Shown here: piece by piece, positions 10,007-21,632 of the stretch
Layout: each line of letters opens with the position of its first letter
Numbering within the stretch: the first letter of the stretch is position 1
Assembly: GCA_965153355.1 (NCBI GenBank)
Contig: OZ231128.1
Span: 11,532,001 to 11,596,000 of the forward strand
Length of the DNA stretch: 64,000 nucleotides
Direction of reading: 5' to 3'
From: Flaccisagitta enflata
Lineage: Eukaryota > Chaetognatha > Sagittoidea > Aphragmophora
Position numbers and translations under genes: made by a program
Notes under the pieces: model-generated
Told to the model about the DNA's origin: nothing
What the model saw: the letters and a program-made list of their open reading frames with translations, nothing else
The model's database searches: none

Positions 10007-10496
10007 CTGTCCAAGAAAACAATTATAGGAATGATAGGAGGAAAAAAGAAACTTAGTTCATGAACAGGGAATGCTTTAGTGGCTGAAAAGTCATAGGTAA
10101 GACTCAATACTGTCTTCAAATTGATACGGTTGTAAAACATTTGAATTAACACCTTTGCAACAACAAAAACGAAAAAGTGATAAGTCCCTAAAAAGAATTC
10201 TTCTTTTCATTTTTGCTATAATGAATCCTATTTATGACAAAATGAAAAAAGATTAACGAACAACCGTCCAACTTCCATCGTAAGGATTATTAACTGCACT
10301 TTTATGTTGAGCAACTAAAAAATCCATTACAGGAAATAGTTGATTGATTTAAGAAATAGATCTTTTTCGCCACTTTCATTTCATTAAAATTTGCACCATT
10401 TGTGTCACAGGCTTTTTTGAAATTGAGAAACATGGGGCATATACAGATTTCCAAAATTTGATTATTGCGGCAATCTGATGAAATGTTTTAAAGTAC
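10007..10496. other. Intron, nothing recognised
   Basis: 490 bp, AT-rich, no repeat or exon seen. The introns 10,743-11,129 and 12,499-12,850 are likewise featureless. Confidence 0.6.
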
Positions 10497-10742
10497 CTGG
10501 CATGTCTCCCTTTCCTAAAATGATTTTTTTGGGATCCTCCTCACTTTCAGGCTTCTTTTTTAGTCTATCCCAATCAGGAGATGGTTCATCCACTACTGGC
10601 TTTATTCTCTGTTGCTGTTCTTTTTCAGGAGTATCGTATTGTTCTAAATCTGTCTTTTCACGTTTAATTGGTAAATCATAGATTGGGAGAGATGAAACAA
10701 ATTCTTCTTCAGGCTCTGATTCATCTTGTTCAATTGGTTTTG
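10497..10742 (-). CDS. PEVK-like exon, type A (copy 7, 82 aa)
   Basis: 246-bp phase 1-1 exon: AKPIEQDESEPEEEF, LPIYDLPIKREKTDLEQYD, PSPDWDRLKKKPES, IILGKGDMPG. Confidence 0.91.
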
Positions 10743-11129
10743 CTGAATAGCAAGTTAAGAGAAGGTGAAGTGTAACAATTTGAAAGAAAAAATTTTGTGG
10801 CTCTATTTGCAATCTGTGATTTGAAAACATATGAAAAAAAAGCAAATGTGATGATCTGATCAACAGATTGGGTCAGAAGAATAACAGTTGATACAGTCAT
10901 AACTGTTCCAGCTTGAAATCATGGTGAAGAGTAGAAGAGAAGTTTGAAAGATATCTTCATCACTCCAATCAACTAGCAAGGCCTTGAAGAGGTTACCACT
11001 GCACAGTTCCTTGACTGCACAAAAGTTCATTTCAAAGGCTTGATCAAAATTGCGCTCATGATGCTGATATGGATACTACCAAAAATCTATTTAATTCATT
11101 GACTCACATTCAAAAAGAAAAGAGCTCAC

Positions 11130-11273
11130 CATTTTCCAGGCGTTTAAGTTTCTCTAAGGGACTTTCCTCAACTTCTGTTGGCTTGATGGATTTAAGTTTT
11201 GGTTTAAGCTTTGTTCTTTCTGGATCTTGCTTTGCTTTAGGTTTCTCATCACTGATTTTCTCAGAGGTTATCC
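11130..11273 (-). CDS. PEVK-like exon, type C (copy 7, 48 aa)
   Basis: 144-bp phase 1-1 exon: GITSEKISDEKPKAKQDPER, KLKPKLKSIKPTEVEESPLEK, LKRLENG. Donor GTGAGC. Confidence 0.9.
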
Positions 11274-11508
11274 CTATTAATTTAGACAGATATATTGTTT
11301 TGATAATCAGAAATCCATAGTATAGATACTCAATCCCTTTAAAGGTCACCTTATATCTATGGTCACACTAGAAATACTGAATGGGCAAAATTTTCTTTCA
11401 GTGTCGAGGAAATAGTGTTTGCACAATGTTTTAGGTCTTTAATTGGTTACTGGTAATTGGTTGTCTGGAACACTAGTCAGCTTTTATGACAGACTGCTCT
11501 CTTTTTAC

Positions 11509-11580
11509 CTTGGATGTCAGTCTTCTCCAAATTTTTGATAGGATGATGTGGTTGGTCTAAATTTCTTGTGGCCAATGGGT
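11509..11580 (-). CDS. PEVK-like exon, type D (copy 5, 24 aa)
   Basis: 72-bp phase 1-1 exon: DPLATRNLDQPHHPIKNLEK then TDIQG. Acceptor AAATCAG, donor CAAG/GTAAAA. The last type D exon recognised; none was found in the two later cassettes. Confidence 0.7.
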
Positions 11581-11858
11581 CTGATTTGAAGCAAATATTT
11601 AAAAGTGCAATTGGATAAGTCTTTATTCTATGTGCAGTGTTTCTTTGATATATACTTCTTTTTTTGACTCTTTTAGCAAACATGCTGAGGTGTGCACTAC
11701 TAGGTTTTACTGTTGTCTGAATAGATTTAGTTGCTTGTCATATTTCAGAAGGAGAATAGAATGTGTGATTTTATTTTAATTTTCATCACCTCATTAAATG
11801 TCAAATACTCTTCAGAATCGATTTAAAAAAAAAGTTTTTCTTCCCAGTTATAATTTAC

Positions 11859-12122
11859 CTGGTTTTGGTTTTGGTTTACTGTCGTCTTTTTGTCTTCCAA
11901 TGGGTGATGATTTTTTGTCTATGGGTATTTTATGTATATTGTCTCTATCTCCTTCAGGACCTTTTAATTGTCCGGTTGGTTCTTGAACTGACGGGCTATC
12001 AGGGGATTTTTTATCATCATCTGCTGGTTTCTTAAATGGCTTCAACTTTAGAGAATCCTTCCCATCTTTCAATGGAGACTTTTGCATTTTACCCAAATGA
12101 AGGTCATCTCCTTTGTCGGTAT
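11859..12122 (-). CDS. PEVK-like exon, type B (copy 6, 88 aa)
   Basis: 264-bp phase 1-1 exon: DTDKGDDLHLGKMQKSPLKD, LKLKPFKKPADDDKKS, SVQEPTGQLKGPEGDRDN, ending KPKPKPG. Same length as copies 4 and 5. Confidence 0.89.
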
Positions 12123-12252
12123 CTGCAATGAATATTTGATATTGTTTAAGTCCCGGGAAACTCAAACTAACTTCTACAAAAAATTTTACCTTTTTTTCAA
12201 ATGAAATATCGGGAAATTATGTTGAGCTATTGCTACAAATGCCTTTTTTTAC

Positions 12253-12498
12253 CTGGAATTTTTCCCTTTCCTGGGATTATTTTGATGGGATCTTCCTCAC
12301 TCTTTTCCTTCTTTTTGAGTCTATCCCAATCAGGAGATGATTCATCCACTACTGGCTTTACTTTATCTGGCTGTACATTTTCCGGAGTATCATATTGTTC
12401 TAAATCTGTCTTTTCTCGTTTACTTGGCAGATCATAGATTGGAAGAGATGAAACAAATTCTTCTTCAGGCTCAGATTCTACCATTTCAATTGGTTTTG
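12253..12498 (-). CDS. PEVK-like exon, type A (copy 6, 82 aa)
   Basis: 246-bp phase 1-1 exon: AKPIEMVESEPEEEF, LPIYDLPSKREKTDLEQYD, KVKPVVDESSPDWDRLKKKE, IIPGKGKIPG. Nearly identical to copy 5 in its first half. Confidence 0.91.
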
Positions 12499-12850
12499 CT
12501 GAATGTCAAGTTCATGCAGAAGAAAAGGAGAAGAAATAAAAACGAACGTATCTGTAAGTGCAATCATTGATCAGAACAGTAAAGTGATAATTTGAATAAC
12601 ATTATCACCAGATTGTGTAAGAAGAATAGGTGAATGGATCAAATTCAGAAACTTTAAAGCATCACAGAGGTTTTCATCCCCCCATCAGGCCATAGGGTAT
12701 TAACCTTTTTATTCATCAGAGACCCAGTACAACTTCAGGGAGGATATATAAAAGGCCTGTTTAGAACTGCAGTTTTTATGCCAAAAAATCTGTGACCAGA
12801 AAATCAATGTGAATGAGTGTCAAACATTTATTTATGAAATTTTTGCTTAC

Positions 12851-12994
12851 CATTCTCTAAGCGTTTAAGTTTTTCAAGAGGACTTTCCTCCACTTCAGTT
12901 GGCTTGATGGACTTAAGTTTGGGTTTAGGCTTTGTTTTTTGTGGACCCTGCTTTGATGTAGGTGTCTGGTCACTCATTTGCTCGGAGTTTACCC
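12851..12994 (-). CDS. PEVK-like exon, type C (copy 6, 48 aa)
   Basis: 144-bp phase 1-1 exon: GVNSEQMSDQTPTSKQGPQK, KPKPKLKSIKPTEVEESPLEK, LKRLENG. Donor GTAAGC. Confidence 0.89.
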
Positions 12995-13363
12995 CTATTG
13001 ATGATGAAAAAGTTTATTTTGGATTCAAAAAAGTACCAATAAAAGCTCATTGAATATGAAATTTTGAAGAAAAATTGATCCAAACACAAAATCTAAAAAA
13101 GTGCTTGAAAAAACTCATTTTAAGCCCATCAGAGAAATTTGATAGATAACAAAATAGATAAAAAAACTATAAAGAAACTGTTTTCAGAAGTATTTAACAT
13201 CTATTTCTCAAATCCTGGAAGGCAGGATATTCTGTGCATAAAGTGCAGAGGAATCTTTGTTGGCATGACTTTTTCAGAAGCTAATTGATTACTCAATACC
13301 AATTCTTTGCCTACAATGCTTCTAGTCAGATTTGATGACAGGCTTTTCAGCCAATTCTTTTAC
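12995..13363. other. Intron, nothing recognised
   Basis: 369 bp between D copy 4 and C copy 6. No supported feature. Confidence 0.6.
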
Positions 13364-13438
13364 CTTGGTTAACTGTTTTCCCCAATTTTGGTTTGACATT
13401 ATGCTGTGGGGGGCCTTGTTCTGTCTTGGCCAATGGGT
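13364..13438 (-). CDS. PEVK-like exon, type D (copy 4, 25 aa)
   Basis: 75-bp phase 1-1 exon: DPLAKTEQGPPQHNVKPKLG then KTVNQG. Acceptor CACTTCAG, donor CAAG/GTAAAA. Clear relative of copies 3 and 5. Confidence 0.75.
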
Positions 13439-13661
13439 CTGAAGTGAAGCAAAAAAATTTTGATAAAGACATTTCCACCATTGTTTTTAAGTGCATGTTG
13501 TCTTATGCATAGTTGACCTTTTTTTCAAACTTACTGCTTTGTACATTGCCACATCAAAGTTGTATGGAAACAGCCAGTAAGATTTTTTTTCTGCTTGGAT
13601 ATTTGAGTTCACAAGAAAGATGAGAATCATTTCACCTCAGCAAACATCATACACAATGTAC

Positions 13662-13925
13662 CTGGTTTTGGTTTTGTTTTTTGGTCATCTTTTTGACTTT
13701 TCTTGGGTGAAAGTTCTTTTTCTCCTGGTTTTACATCTATAATGCCTCGCTCTCCTTCAGGGCCCTTAAAGTATTTGGTCGGTTCTTGATCAGGCAGGCC
13801 ATTAGAGGGTTTTTCATCTTTATCTAATGGCTTCTCAAAAGGCTTAAGCTGCAATATATCCCCCCCATCTTCTTGAGGAGGCTTTTGCTTTATCTTAAGG
13901 TTTAGGCTATCACCTTGGTCAGTAT
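13662..13925 (-). CDS. PEVK-like exon, type B (copy 5, 88 aa)
   Basis: 264-bp phase 1-1 exon: DTDQGDSLNLKIKQKPPQED, LQLKPFEKPLDKDEKP, LPDQEPTKYFKGPEGERG, ending KTKPKPG. Acceptor TTGCAG, donor CCAG/GTACAT. Confidence 0.88.
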
Positions 13926-14171
13926 CTGCAATAATTAATGATAATCATTAAGTTAGGTATTTTTCAAATTGCAAGTGTCACAGTAGATATACAAATATCA
14001 AACACACTAGCCTAAGACTCAGTTCTGATCGTGTTGTTTTAAACAATAAACATCCCTGATGTCAATCAAAGGTTCCATCAAGTATGGAAGTCCTTGAAAC
14101 TTTTTAGAGGGTTTGAAAAGAAAGAATAATCCTGAAAAGAAATATTACACCACCTCATTCAGTTAATTTAC

Positions 14172-14417
14172 CTGGAATGCTACCCTTTCCCGGAATTATT
14201 TCTATGGGATCTTCCTCACTCTTTTCCTTCGTTTTGAGTCTATCCCAATCCGGAGATGGTTCATCCACTAAGGGCTTTATTTTCTGTTGTTGTACTTTTT
14301 CTGGAGTATCATATTGTTCTAAATCTGTCTTTTCTCGTTTACTTGGTAGATCATAGATTGGAAGAGATGAAACAAATTCTTCTTCGGGCTCTGATTCTAC
14401 CATTTCAATTGGTTTTG
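14172..14417 (-). CDS. PEVK-like exon, type A (copy 5, 82 aa)
   Basis: 246-bp phase 1-1 exon: AKPIEMVESEPEEEF, LPIYDLPSKREKTDLEQYD, PSPDWDRLKTKEKS, IIPGKGSIPG. Canonical type A. Confidence 0.91.
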
Positions 14418-14772
14418 CTGAACACATGCAAGTACATGCAAAAGAAGTGGAAATGTAGATATTGTTAAAAATGATGCCTCCGAATTATTTCTTTTTTTGA
14501 AAAAAAAAAGATCAATAAAACATGAAGCTAAATGATTTGAATTACATAGGTCACAATAATACACAAAAAAAATCACTTTAGCATGAAGACAAACAATGCA
14601 TAACTCATATCAGAAGAATTTCAAAGATATTTTCAACTATACATTTGTCCTCGAGTTTTCCTGCAATTTCTCAAAGCAATGAACAAATTAAAGGCTGGGT
14701 CAGAATTGGAAGTGTAATAAATAGCAAATCCATGTGAATCAGTATTGTTCATGCTTTTGGATTTGAGCTTAC

Positions 14773-14916
14773 CATTTTCTAGGCGTTTGAGTTTCTCAAG
14801 AGGACTTTCCTCAACTTCAGTTTGCTTGATGGACTTAAGTTTTGGTTTAGGTTTTGTTTTTTCTGGATCCTGCTTTGGTGAGGGTTTCTCATCACTGATT
14901 TTTTCAGGGATTGTTC
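14773..14916 (-). CDS. PEVK-like exon, type C (copy 5, 48 aa)
   Basis: 144-bp phase 1-1 exon: GTIPEKISDEKPSPKQDPEK, KPKPKLKSIKQTEVEESPLEK, LKRLENG. Acceptor ACAATAG, donor AATG/GTAAGC. Canonical type C. Confidence 0.9.
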
Positions 14917-14917
14917 C

Positions 14918-15701
14918 TATTGTTTGAAACAAATATTTTTTTTAAATTACATGAAGTTCTATGATATTCCACCCCATAAGGTCATATTCATGATGTTCAG
15001 TAAGAAAATGTAAAGAGTGTGTATGATTGGTCACTCATTTCATGACATGCCATACACTAGTCAGCTTTTACGGCAGACGTAACACGTGGTCCACATTTAG
15101 GCAGAAGATGTGTAGGTATGGTTTACATAGTGAATATCATTCCAGTTACGTGAAACTTATGGTGAAGATAGCTGATTAGTATTATTCTATATGTATAAAG
15201 AGGATTTGATTTTAGATCTATTCACATTTAGGCCATAATATCTAAAGGATGTTGTCAAAATGTTACTGAGTTTTCCTGCGCTTTTGTTTTCAGGAATTGT
15301 CTTTCTTTGTAAGGCGTTCAAATCACCCTGAGCGGCAAGATATCTGAAAATTTGACCAGGTAGAGTATCAAAAGCTGAATAGGGTGATGAGGTGCACAGT
15401 TTTTGGCCCATAGGATAGGCAATGCTAAATCATATCAAATTGAATGGTGTGGTAAAAAAATCACTTTTGAAATTGTTGCCTTTGAAGATACACTAGCAAG
15501 TCATCTTTTACCAAGGTTGCCAGGACAGAGAAAGTCTTAACCATGACTCATGATGTCCCGACTTCAAAAAAAAAAAAAGAAGCTTATTAGTTCAGTTAGT
15601 GATGTTTTAAATCTTTTGGACAGTAATGATGGCATTCAATCCTTACTAAAAATATATCATTTTGCCTAAATATTGACCATGTGTTATCAGCCCATTTTCA
15701 C
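14918..15701. other. Intron, nothing recognised
   Basis: About 780 bp between D copy 3 and C copy 5. No exon or repeat with support. The neighbouring introns 14,418-14,772, 15,777-16,253 and 16,518-16,940 also show nothing. Confidence 0.55.
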
Positions 15702-15776
15702 CTTGGTTATCTTTTTTCTTCAAAGTTGGTTTGAATTTTTGTGGTGACTGGCCTTCTTCTGTTGTGGTCAAAGAAT
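15702..15776 (-). CDS. PEVK-like exon, type D (copy 3, 25 aa)
   Basis: 75-bp phase 1-1 exon: DSLTTTEEGQSPQKFKPTLKK then DNQG. Acceptor CAAATCAG, donor CAAG/GTGAAA. Lies between B and C as expected. Confidence 0.75.
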
Positions 15777-16253
15777 CTGATTTGAAGAAATAGTTGTTGA
15801 AAGAGCTTATCATTCCATTATGCCACTAAACATATTTAGTATAATACAGTATAATTTATAGATATGCTCAAATTGAACATATTGCAGGTTGACTTTATTT
15901 GCCATTTTGTTGCTTGATTTAACAGAGTGTGCAACAAATATCACACTTGGCATCTATCGAAGAAGAGATCGCTACCAACAAAATTGGGGAAGATGAAATT
16001 TGAATATTTGTTCATCATCATGCATTAGGTCAGAAAAATAAGAATGAGGTTCAATGTATTCCGTAAAAACCCAACTTTAACCGGAGGATGAAAACTAAAG
16101 GTGAAATAGTTCTAAATTTTTTGCAAAAAACTTGTAAAATCTAGGTCCTTGTGTCCTCACTGAGCAGTTGCTATAGACATGCACGACTACTTGTTTGCCA
16201 GTAAGGATATACATCTCCAAACTTCAATACTAAACTCAATATTCATAATATAC

Positions 16254-16517
16254 CTGGTTTGTTTTTAGGTTTTGGGTCATCTTTTTGGCCTTTCTTGGTA
16301 AAAGGTTTTTTCACTCCTGGCTTTTCATCTGTATTGTCTCTTTGTCCTTCAGGAGTGTTCAATTGTTTGGTTGGTTCTTGATTGATTAAGCTATCAGTGG
16401 ATTTTGCATCTTCATCTAGAGGCTTCTTAAATGGCTCAAGTTTTAAAGAATCCTTCTTATCTTCAAAAGGAGACTTTTGCCTTTTCTTGAGGTCAAGGCC
16501 TTCCCCTTGGTCAGTAT
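16254..16517 (-). CDS. PEVK-like exon, type B (copy 4, 88 aa)
   Basis: 264-bp phase 1-1 exon: DTDQGEGLDLKKRQKSPF, LKLEPFKKPLDED, NQEPTKQLNTPEG, ending KNKPG. Acceptor TTACAG, donor CCAG/GTATAT. Resembles copies 5, 6 and 8, which share DQG-type starts and a QEPT segment. Confidence 0.86.
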
Positions 16518-16940
16518 CTGTAATGTTTATTTGATAATGTTTAAGTCCAGTTTATCGAAACTTAGCAGGTACCACAAATGATGGTCCAACGGTTTATTAA
16601 AAACACTAGTAACACAATCATGATCCTAATTTTGTAATAATTGAGATCTTCATAATTATCAGACTGCACACAATGTCCATACTTTAAAGAAGTGGGCATG
16701 GTAGTGAAGGGACAGAGAGTCTCAAGGGATTCAGACACAAACTGAATTTGACTATCAGCTACTGCTTGATTCAGATTGTTTTCCAATAATCTATATTTCA
16801 TGTAGAATTCATGCAAGCGATCATTGTTATACCAAAAATATCTAAAAAAAAGTGCGAGTGACTTTTGAATCAACAGAAAGAAACATTTTCAGAGCTTTTT
16901 GCAATGGCCACATAACCATTGTTTTTCTTTAGATCATTAC

Positions 16941-17186
16941 CTGGAATATTTCCCTTTCCTAAAATGATTTTTCTGGGAGACTTCTCATTTTTTGGCTTTG
17001 CTTTTAGTTTCTCCCAATCAGGAGATGGTTCATCCACTACTGGCTTTATATTCTCATGCTGTTCTTTATCAGGAGCATCATATTGTTCTAAATCAGTCTT
17101 ATCTCGTTTTGTTGGCAGATCATATTTTGGGAGCGATGACACAAATTCTTGTTCAGGCTCTGATTCATGAATTTCAATTGGTTTTG
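16941..17186 (-). CDS. PEVK-like exon, type A (copy 4, 82 aa)
   Basis: 246-bp phase 1-1 exon: AKPIEIHESEPEQEF, LPKYDLPTKRDKTDLEQYD, PSPDWEKLKAKPK, IILGKGNIPG. Follows its type C partner after a 161-bp intron. Confidence 0.9.
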
Positions 17187-17347
17187 CTGAATCACATGTT
17201 AATGATGATAAAGCAACAATTAATATCTTTACGTGAAATATATTCAAAATCATAAAGGAAAATTCTTTATAAAAGGTATTTATAAAATGGAAATCAGCAG
17301 TACAAAATTGCCATTTGTTTACTTTACATGTTTTCTTAACTTCTCAC

Positions 17348-17491
17348 CAGTTTCTAGACGTTTCAGCTTCTCAAGGGGAGTTTCCTCTGCCTCTTTTTGC
17401 CTAATGGACTTTAATTTTGGTTTAGATTTCTTTTCTTCGTCAACCTGTTTGGGCTTGGGTTTCTGGTCATCTGTTTTCTCTGGGCTTGCAC
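17348..17491 (-). CDS. PEVK-like exon, type C (copy 4, 48 aa)
   Basis: 144-bp phase 1-1 exon: GASPEKTDDQKPKPKQVDEE, KLKSIRQKEAEETPLEK, LKRLETG. Donor ACTG/GTGAGA. The variant ETG replaces ENG at the end. It has no long open frame of its own in isolation, but splice sites and homology place it securely. Confidence 0.85.
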
Positions 17492-17570
17492 CTGTTGTGG
17501 AATGGTATATTATTGTTTTGTCTGAATTTGAGCAAAGATTTTTTTTGCATGCTACATGACTAAAACTTCT

Positions 17571-17745
17571 TTTTGGTTGGTTGGTCCACCAGTTGGTCTA
17601 TCAATTTGTTGGTTGGTTGGTTGGTCAGTCAGTCATTTTTGTCTATTTCAAGGTTTTGGTGTCAAAGCCTCCTGCATCACCACCCATGCCCATCTGCCTG
17701 CAAATAAGGTTGCCATGTTTCCGGCCTTGGGTCATTTCAAACTTC
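17571..17745 (+). mobile_element. Degenerate dispersed-element relic
   Basis: A GGTTGGTTGGTCC tract, then CCTGCATCACC, ATGCCCATCTGCCTG and TTGCCATGTTTCCGGCCTTG. The order recalls the interior and 3' end of the palindrome-ended element, but the palindrome itself is gone. Confidence 0.4.
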
Positions 17746-18847
17746 TTTATACAGGTTGGTTACAGGAAAGATATCAGACTTTTAAGCAATGACCATCAGA
17801 ACTCAGGTGAAAAAGATATAATTGATGATGTCAAATTCCATGAATTTCCAATGACTTCAAGAATCGAGATTTTTGGAATATTTACAACATTTTCTGATTT
17901 TGAGGCTTTGCTCAGATTTTTTGCTGTGTTTTTACATAGTAATTTTGTTAGGATAAGTTTAGATAGAAACTACATCTTCTATAGGCTTTGATACTATCCA
18001 AGAAACCACCGTGATTGAAATCAAAATTAAAAGAATTTAGTTTGACAAATGAGTTAAGCTTAAAAGAAAGGCAGAATAATTCAAAATTATTAATCTTGAT
18101 TTAGAAAAAAAACTCTGAAGTAAATGTCTCCCATGTAAGAACCAACAATTGTAAAGTAATTTGCTTCTGTTATCTGTCTTTGGTACTATCAAATGATGCA
18201 AAATTGCATAACAGCTTTGTAACTTTCTTCATTCAAGCGATATTCCCCCTCTCATTATTTAGCAAGCTGGAAACATGCTCTGTGAAAAAATGAAAAAATC
18301 AACGAAACCCCATCAAAATTAACATAACAAGAAAGAAAGCAAAAATGATAAAGAGACATACAAAATTACAATTTGATATAGAAGAAAAATGAAGAGAGAT
18401 TGTTCACATTTAGGACAGGTAGAAAGTGTTCCATAAGATCTGGAATAACATGATAAATGTTGCACATCATATGCAAGAAAACTGTCTTTGAGGGCTTTAT
18501 GCTTTTTCAATAAAAATGATATTGGGTCTGCCTCCTTTAGGGAAATAGCATAGTCCTGCTTTAGAGAAGCCCACTTCTAGATGGCGTCTCAGATGACTAA
18601 GATGAAATTGCAGATTGTCAATGAAGTCTCACAAGGAATATTTGAAAGATGCATTGGACTTGTTTGAGGTATGTTAACAAAAAATCAAAGAGATACAGTG
18701 ATTAAGAATAGAGAAACACAGCCAAGATTGCTTTTGTTTTGAAGAACTTTGAAAAAAGCCCCATACGCAGCAGACAAGGTGAGCATTGTCTTGGAGAAAT
18801 TCTTAAAATCTTACTCGGATCAACAGGCTTTTCAGCCCATGTTTTAC
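17746..18847. other. Intron remainder, nothing recognised
   Basis: About 1.1 kb of AT-rich intron between D copy 2 and C copy 4; no supported exon. Confidence 0.5.
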
Positions 18848-18919
18848 CTTGGCCGATATCATCCAAAATTGGTTTGTTCTTTTTTTGTGGTAGGCCATAT
18901 TTTGTCTCTTTTTTCAACT
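18848..18919 (-). CDS. PEVK-like exon, type D (copy 2, 24 aa)
   Basis: 72-bp phase 1-1 exon: ELKKETKYGLPQKKNKPILDDIGQG. Acceptor TCTTTACAG, donor CAAG/GTAAAA. Its place between a B and a C exon matches the other type D exons. Confidence 0.75.
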
Positions 18920-19229
18920 CTGTAAAGAGGCAGAAATGTTTTTTAGCTGATAACATTTAGTTGAAACACAGATTTCGTCAGTTTTTATAATGGTCCATTG
19001 GTGACCTTGGAGCTGATGTCACTCTTTGATTTTTTTACGCCAACCTCATATGTTTATATGGGCAAACAAAACAGTTTTCATTGCATCTTTTTGTATCCTT
19101 CAATAAATCTTAAATGAAAAAAAGGTCATACTTTTCTCTCATTCAGTTAAATAATCTGAGTCCATAATCCATGAAAACTTTAGAAATCCTGGCAACGGCC
19201 ATGAGAGTTTACATGAACTTTGAAGGTAC

Positions 19230-19508
19230 CTGGTTTTGTTGTTGCTTTTTTGTCATCTTCCTTGCTGTTTTGTGGTAAAATCTTATCTATTCCTGGTCTT
19301 TCATCTTTTTTATTTTTTTCCTCATCTTCATGTTTTGTATGCTTTGTGGGTACTTGGTCTGTCATGATTTCAGCATCATCTTCTTTAGAGGGTTTCATGA
19401 CTTCGTCTGATGGTTTTTTAAATGGGTTGAGTTTCAAAGAATCTTCCAAGTCTTTTAAGGGCGACTTTTGCTTTTTCTTTAGTCTTAAACCCTCTTCTTG
19501 TTCATTTT
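19230..19508 (-). CDS. PEVK-like exon, type B (copy 3, 93 aa)
   Basis: 279-bp phase 1-1 exon: ENEQEEGLRLKKKQKSPLK, LKLNPFKKPSDE, ending KKATTKPG. Separated from the preceding type A exon by a 2.1-kb intron enlarged by a minisatellite-filled element. Confidence 0.87.
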
Positions 19509-19750
19509 CTGCAAAAAATTATACCAATCTTGTCAATAAACTTAATGATGGTAATCATCAGAAACAGTAAAAGATGCCTATTTCACCTTATTGACTAACA
19601 GAGCAAAGTCATCTATTCTTGCTTGTTTTAAACATGTATATGCACCCAACCATCCATAAAACAATAAATGTGTTTTTTTTTCTTCAAAATAATGTAAATA
19701 TCTAACATTTACAATGATACCTTCTGGACTTTAATCATCATATCATTATC

Positions 19751-21345
19751 TTTTTAGTCGCGTGCACGCGACTCTATAACCCACTCTGTCGGTCGGTCCG
19801 TCGGTCCGTCCGTCCATCCGTCCGTCCGTCCGTAACACTTAGCTTCTTTTCGTCGTTTTACGTCATTTTAGGGTATTTTACGTCATTTTAAGTCATTTTA
19901 AGTCATTTTAAGTCATTTCCAGTCATTTTCAATTAATTTTAATCACCTAAGTCATTTTGTCATTCTTTGTCATTTTTGTCATTTTATGTTATCATAAGTC
20001 ATTTTAGGTCATTCTTAGTCATTCTAAGTTATTTTAAGCCATTCTAAGTCATTACAAGTCATTCTAAGTCATTCTAAATCATTCTAAGTCACTCTAAGTT
20101 ATTTTTTGGTTTTTGTAGTTTTTAGTAACACTTTGCTTTTTTGCGTCGTTTTTGGTCATTTGGGTCGTACGGAGTTATTCTGAGTCATTTTTTTGTTGTT
20201 TTTGGTCATTTTTGGTTGCTTTTGGTCATTTTTGGTTGCTTTTAATCATTTTTGGTTTAAGTCCGCTGGTTTAAGTCCGCTATTTTAAGTCCGCTGATTA
20301 AGGTCTGCTAGTTTAGGTCTGCTGGTTAAGTCTGCTGGTTTAGGTCAGCTGGTTTAAGTTGGCTGGTTTAAGTTGACTGGTTTAAGTTGGCTGGTTTAGG
20401 ACAGCTGGTTTAAGTCAGCTGGTTTAAGTTGGCTGGCTGGTTTAAGTTGGCTTGTTTTAGTCGGCTGGTTTAAGTTAGCTGGTTTAAGTTGGCTGGTTTA
20501 AGTTGGCTGGTTTAAGTTGGCTGGTTTAAGTCGGCTGGTTTAAGTTGGCTGGTTTAAGTTGGCCGGTTTAAGTCTGCTGGTTTAAGTCTGCTGGTTTAAG
20601 TCTGCTGGTTTAAGTCTGCTGGTTTAAGTCTTCTGGTTTAGGTCTTCTGGTTTAAGTCTGCTGGTTTAAGTCTGCTGGTTAAAGTCTGCTGGTTAAAGTC
20701 TGCTGGTTTAAGTCTGCTGGTTTAAGTCTGCTGGTTGAGGTTTGCTGGTTTAAGTCTGCTGGTTTAAGTCTGCTGGTTCAAGTCTGCTGGTTTAAGTCTG
20801 CTGGTTAAAGTCTGCTGGTTTAAGTTTGCTGGTTTAAGTCTGCTGGTTTAAGTCTGCTGGTTTAAGTCTGCTGGTTTGGGTCTGCTGGTTTGGGTCTGGT
20901 TTTAGTCTGGTTTAAGTCTGGTTTAACTCTGGTTTTAGTCTGGTTTAAGTCTGGTTGAAGTCTAGTTTGAGTCTGGTTTGAGTCTGGTTTAGCTCTGGTT
21001 TGAGTCTGGCTTGAGTCTGGTTTAAGTCTGGTTCATGTCTGATTTATGTCTGGTTTAGGTATGGTTAAGGTCTGGTTTATGTCTGTTTTATGTCTGGTTT
21101 ATGTCTGGTTCAAGTCTGGTTTAGGTCTGGTTTAGGTCTGGTTTTGGTCTGGTTTAATTCTGGTTTGAGTCTGGTTTGAGTCTGGTTTGAGTCTGGTTTG
21201 AGTCTGGTTAGAGTCTGGTTTGAGTCTGGCTTGGGTCTGGTTTGGGTCTGGTTTAAGTCTGATTTTTGATAAAAAGATTCAATAAGGAGTCAGGTCAGTT
21301 CAGTTATTTTTGTCTCGCACGCGACTTATAGGTGTTGGCCTTGTT
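19751..21345 (+). mobile_element. Palindrome-ended element expanded by internal minisatellites
   Basis: Begins TTTTTAGTCGCG with the perfect palindrome at 19,756-19,773 and ends TCTCGCACGCGACTTATAGG then TGTTGGCCTTGTT. Inside are a GTCCGTCC tract, GTCATTTTAA units (about 19,855-20,100), a long CTGGTTTAAGT array (about 20,260-20,880) and a GTCTGGTTTAA/GAGTCTGGTTT array (about 20,880-21,270). At about 1.6 kb it is roughly eight times the typical copy. Confidence 0.82.
20260..21270. repeat. CTGGTTTAAGTctg minisatellite
   Basis: About 1 kb of imperfect 10-14-bp units, first TAAGTYGGCTGGTT, then TAAGTCTGCTGGTT, then the shorter TAAGTCTGGTT. The stepwise change in unit from left to right shows successive waves of expansion. 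Confidence 0.92.
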
Positions 21346-21632
21346 GTATAACTTTTCAACACATACAGGACGTCCATGATGATCAAGTTGAATCATTACA
21401 GAAAGCAGAAAATACTAAATCTTTAAAGGACAGACGTTATATTTTTTTTATTGGACAGTCGTTATACACATGCGACATGCGACATGCGACTGTTGCCCTC
21501 TTGGGCTTGTTCGGATTAGGTTGGAACCACCATGAAACTCAGGACAGAGAGAAAAATAAGGTCACCACCCATAAGAAACAGTTTAGAATACCACACTGCT
21601 TCCTTTCCTCTATCAGACCCAGTTTTGTTTAC

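Noticed and set aside
17233-17991. Plus-strand open frames of 78-136 codons
   Set aside because: They cross an antisense type C exon and a GGTTGG tract; no splice or codon evidence supports a plus-strand gene.
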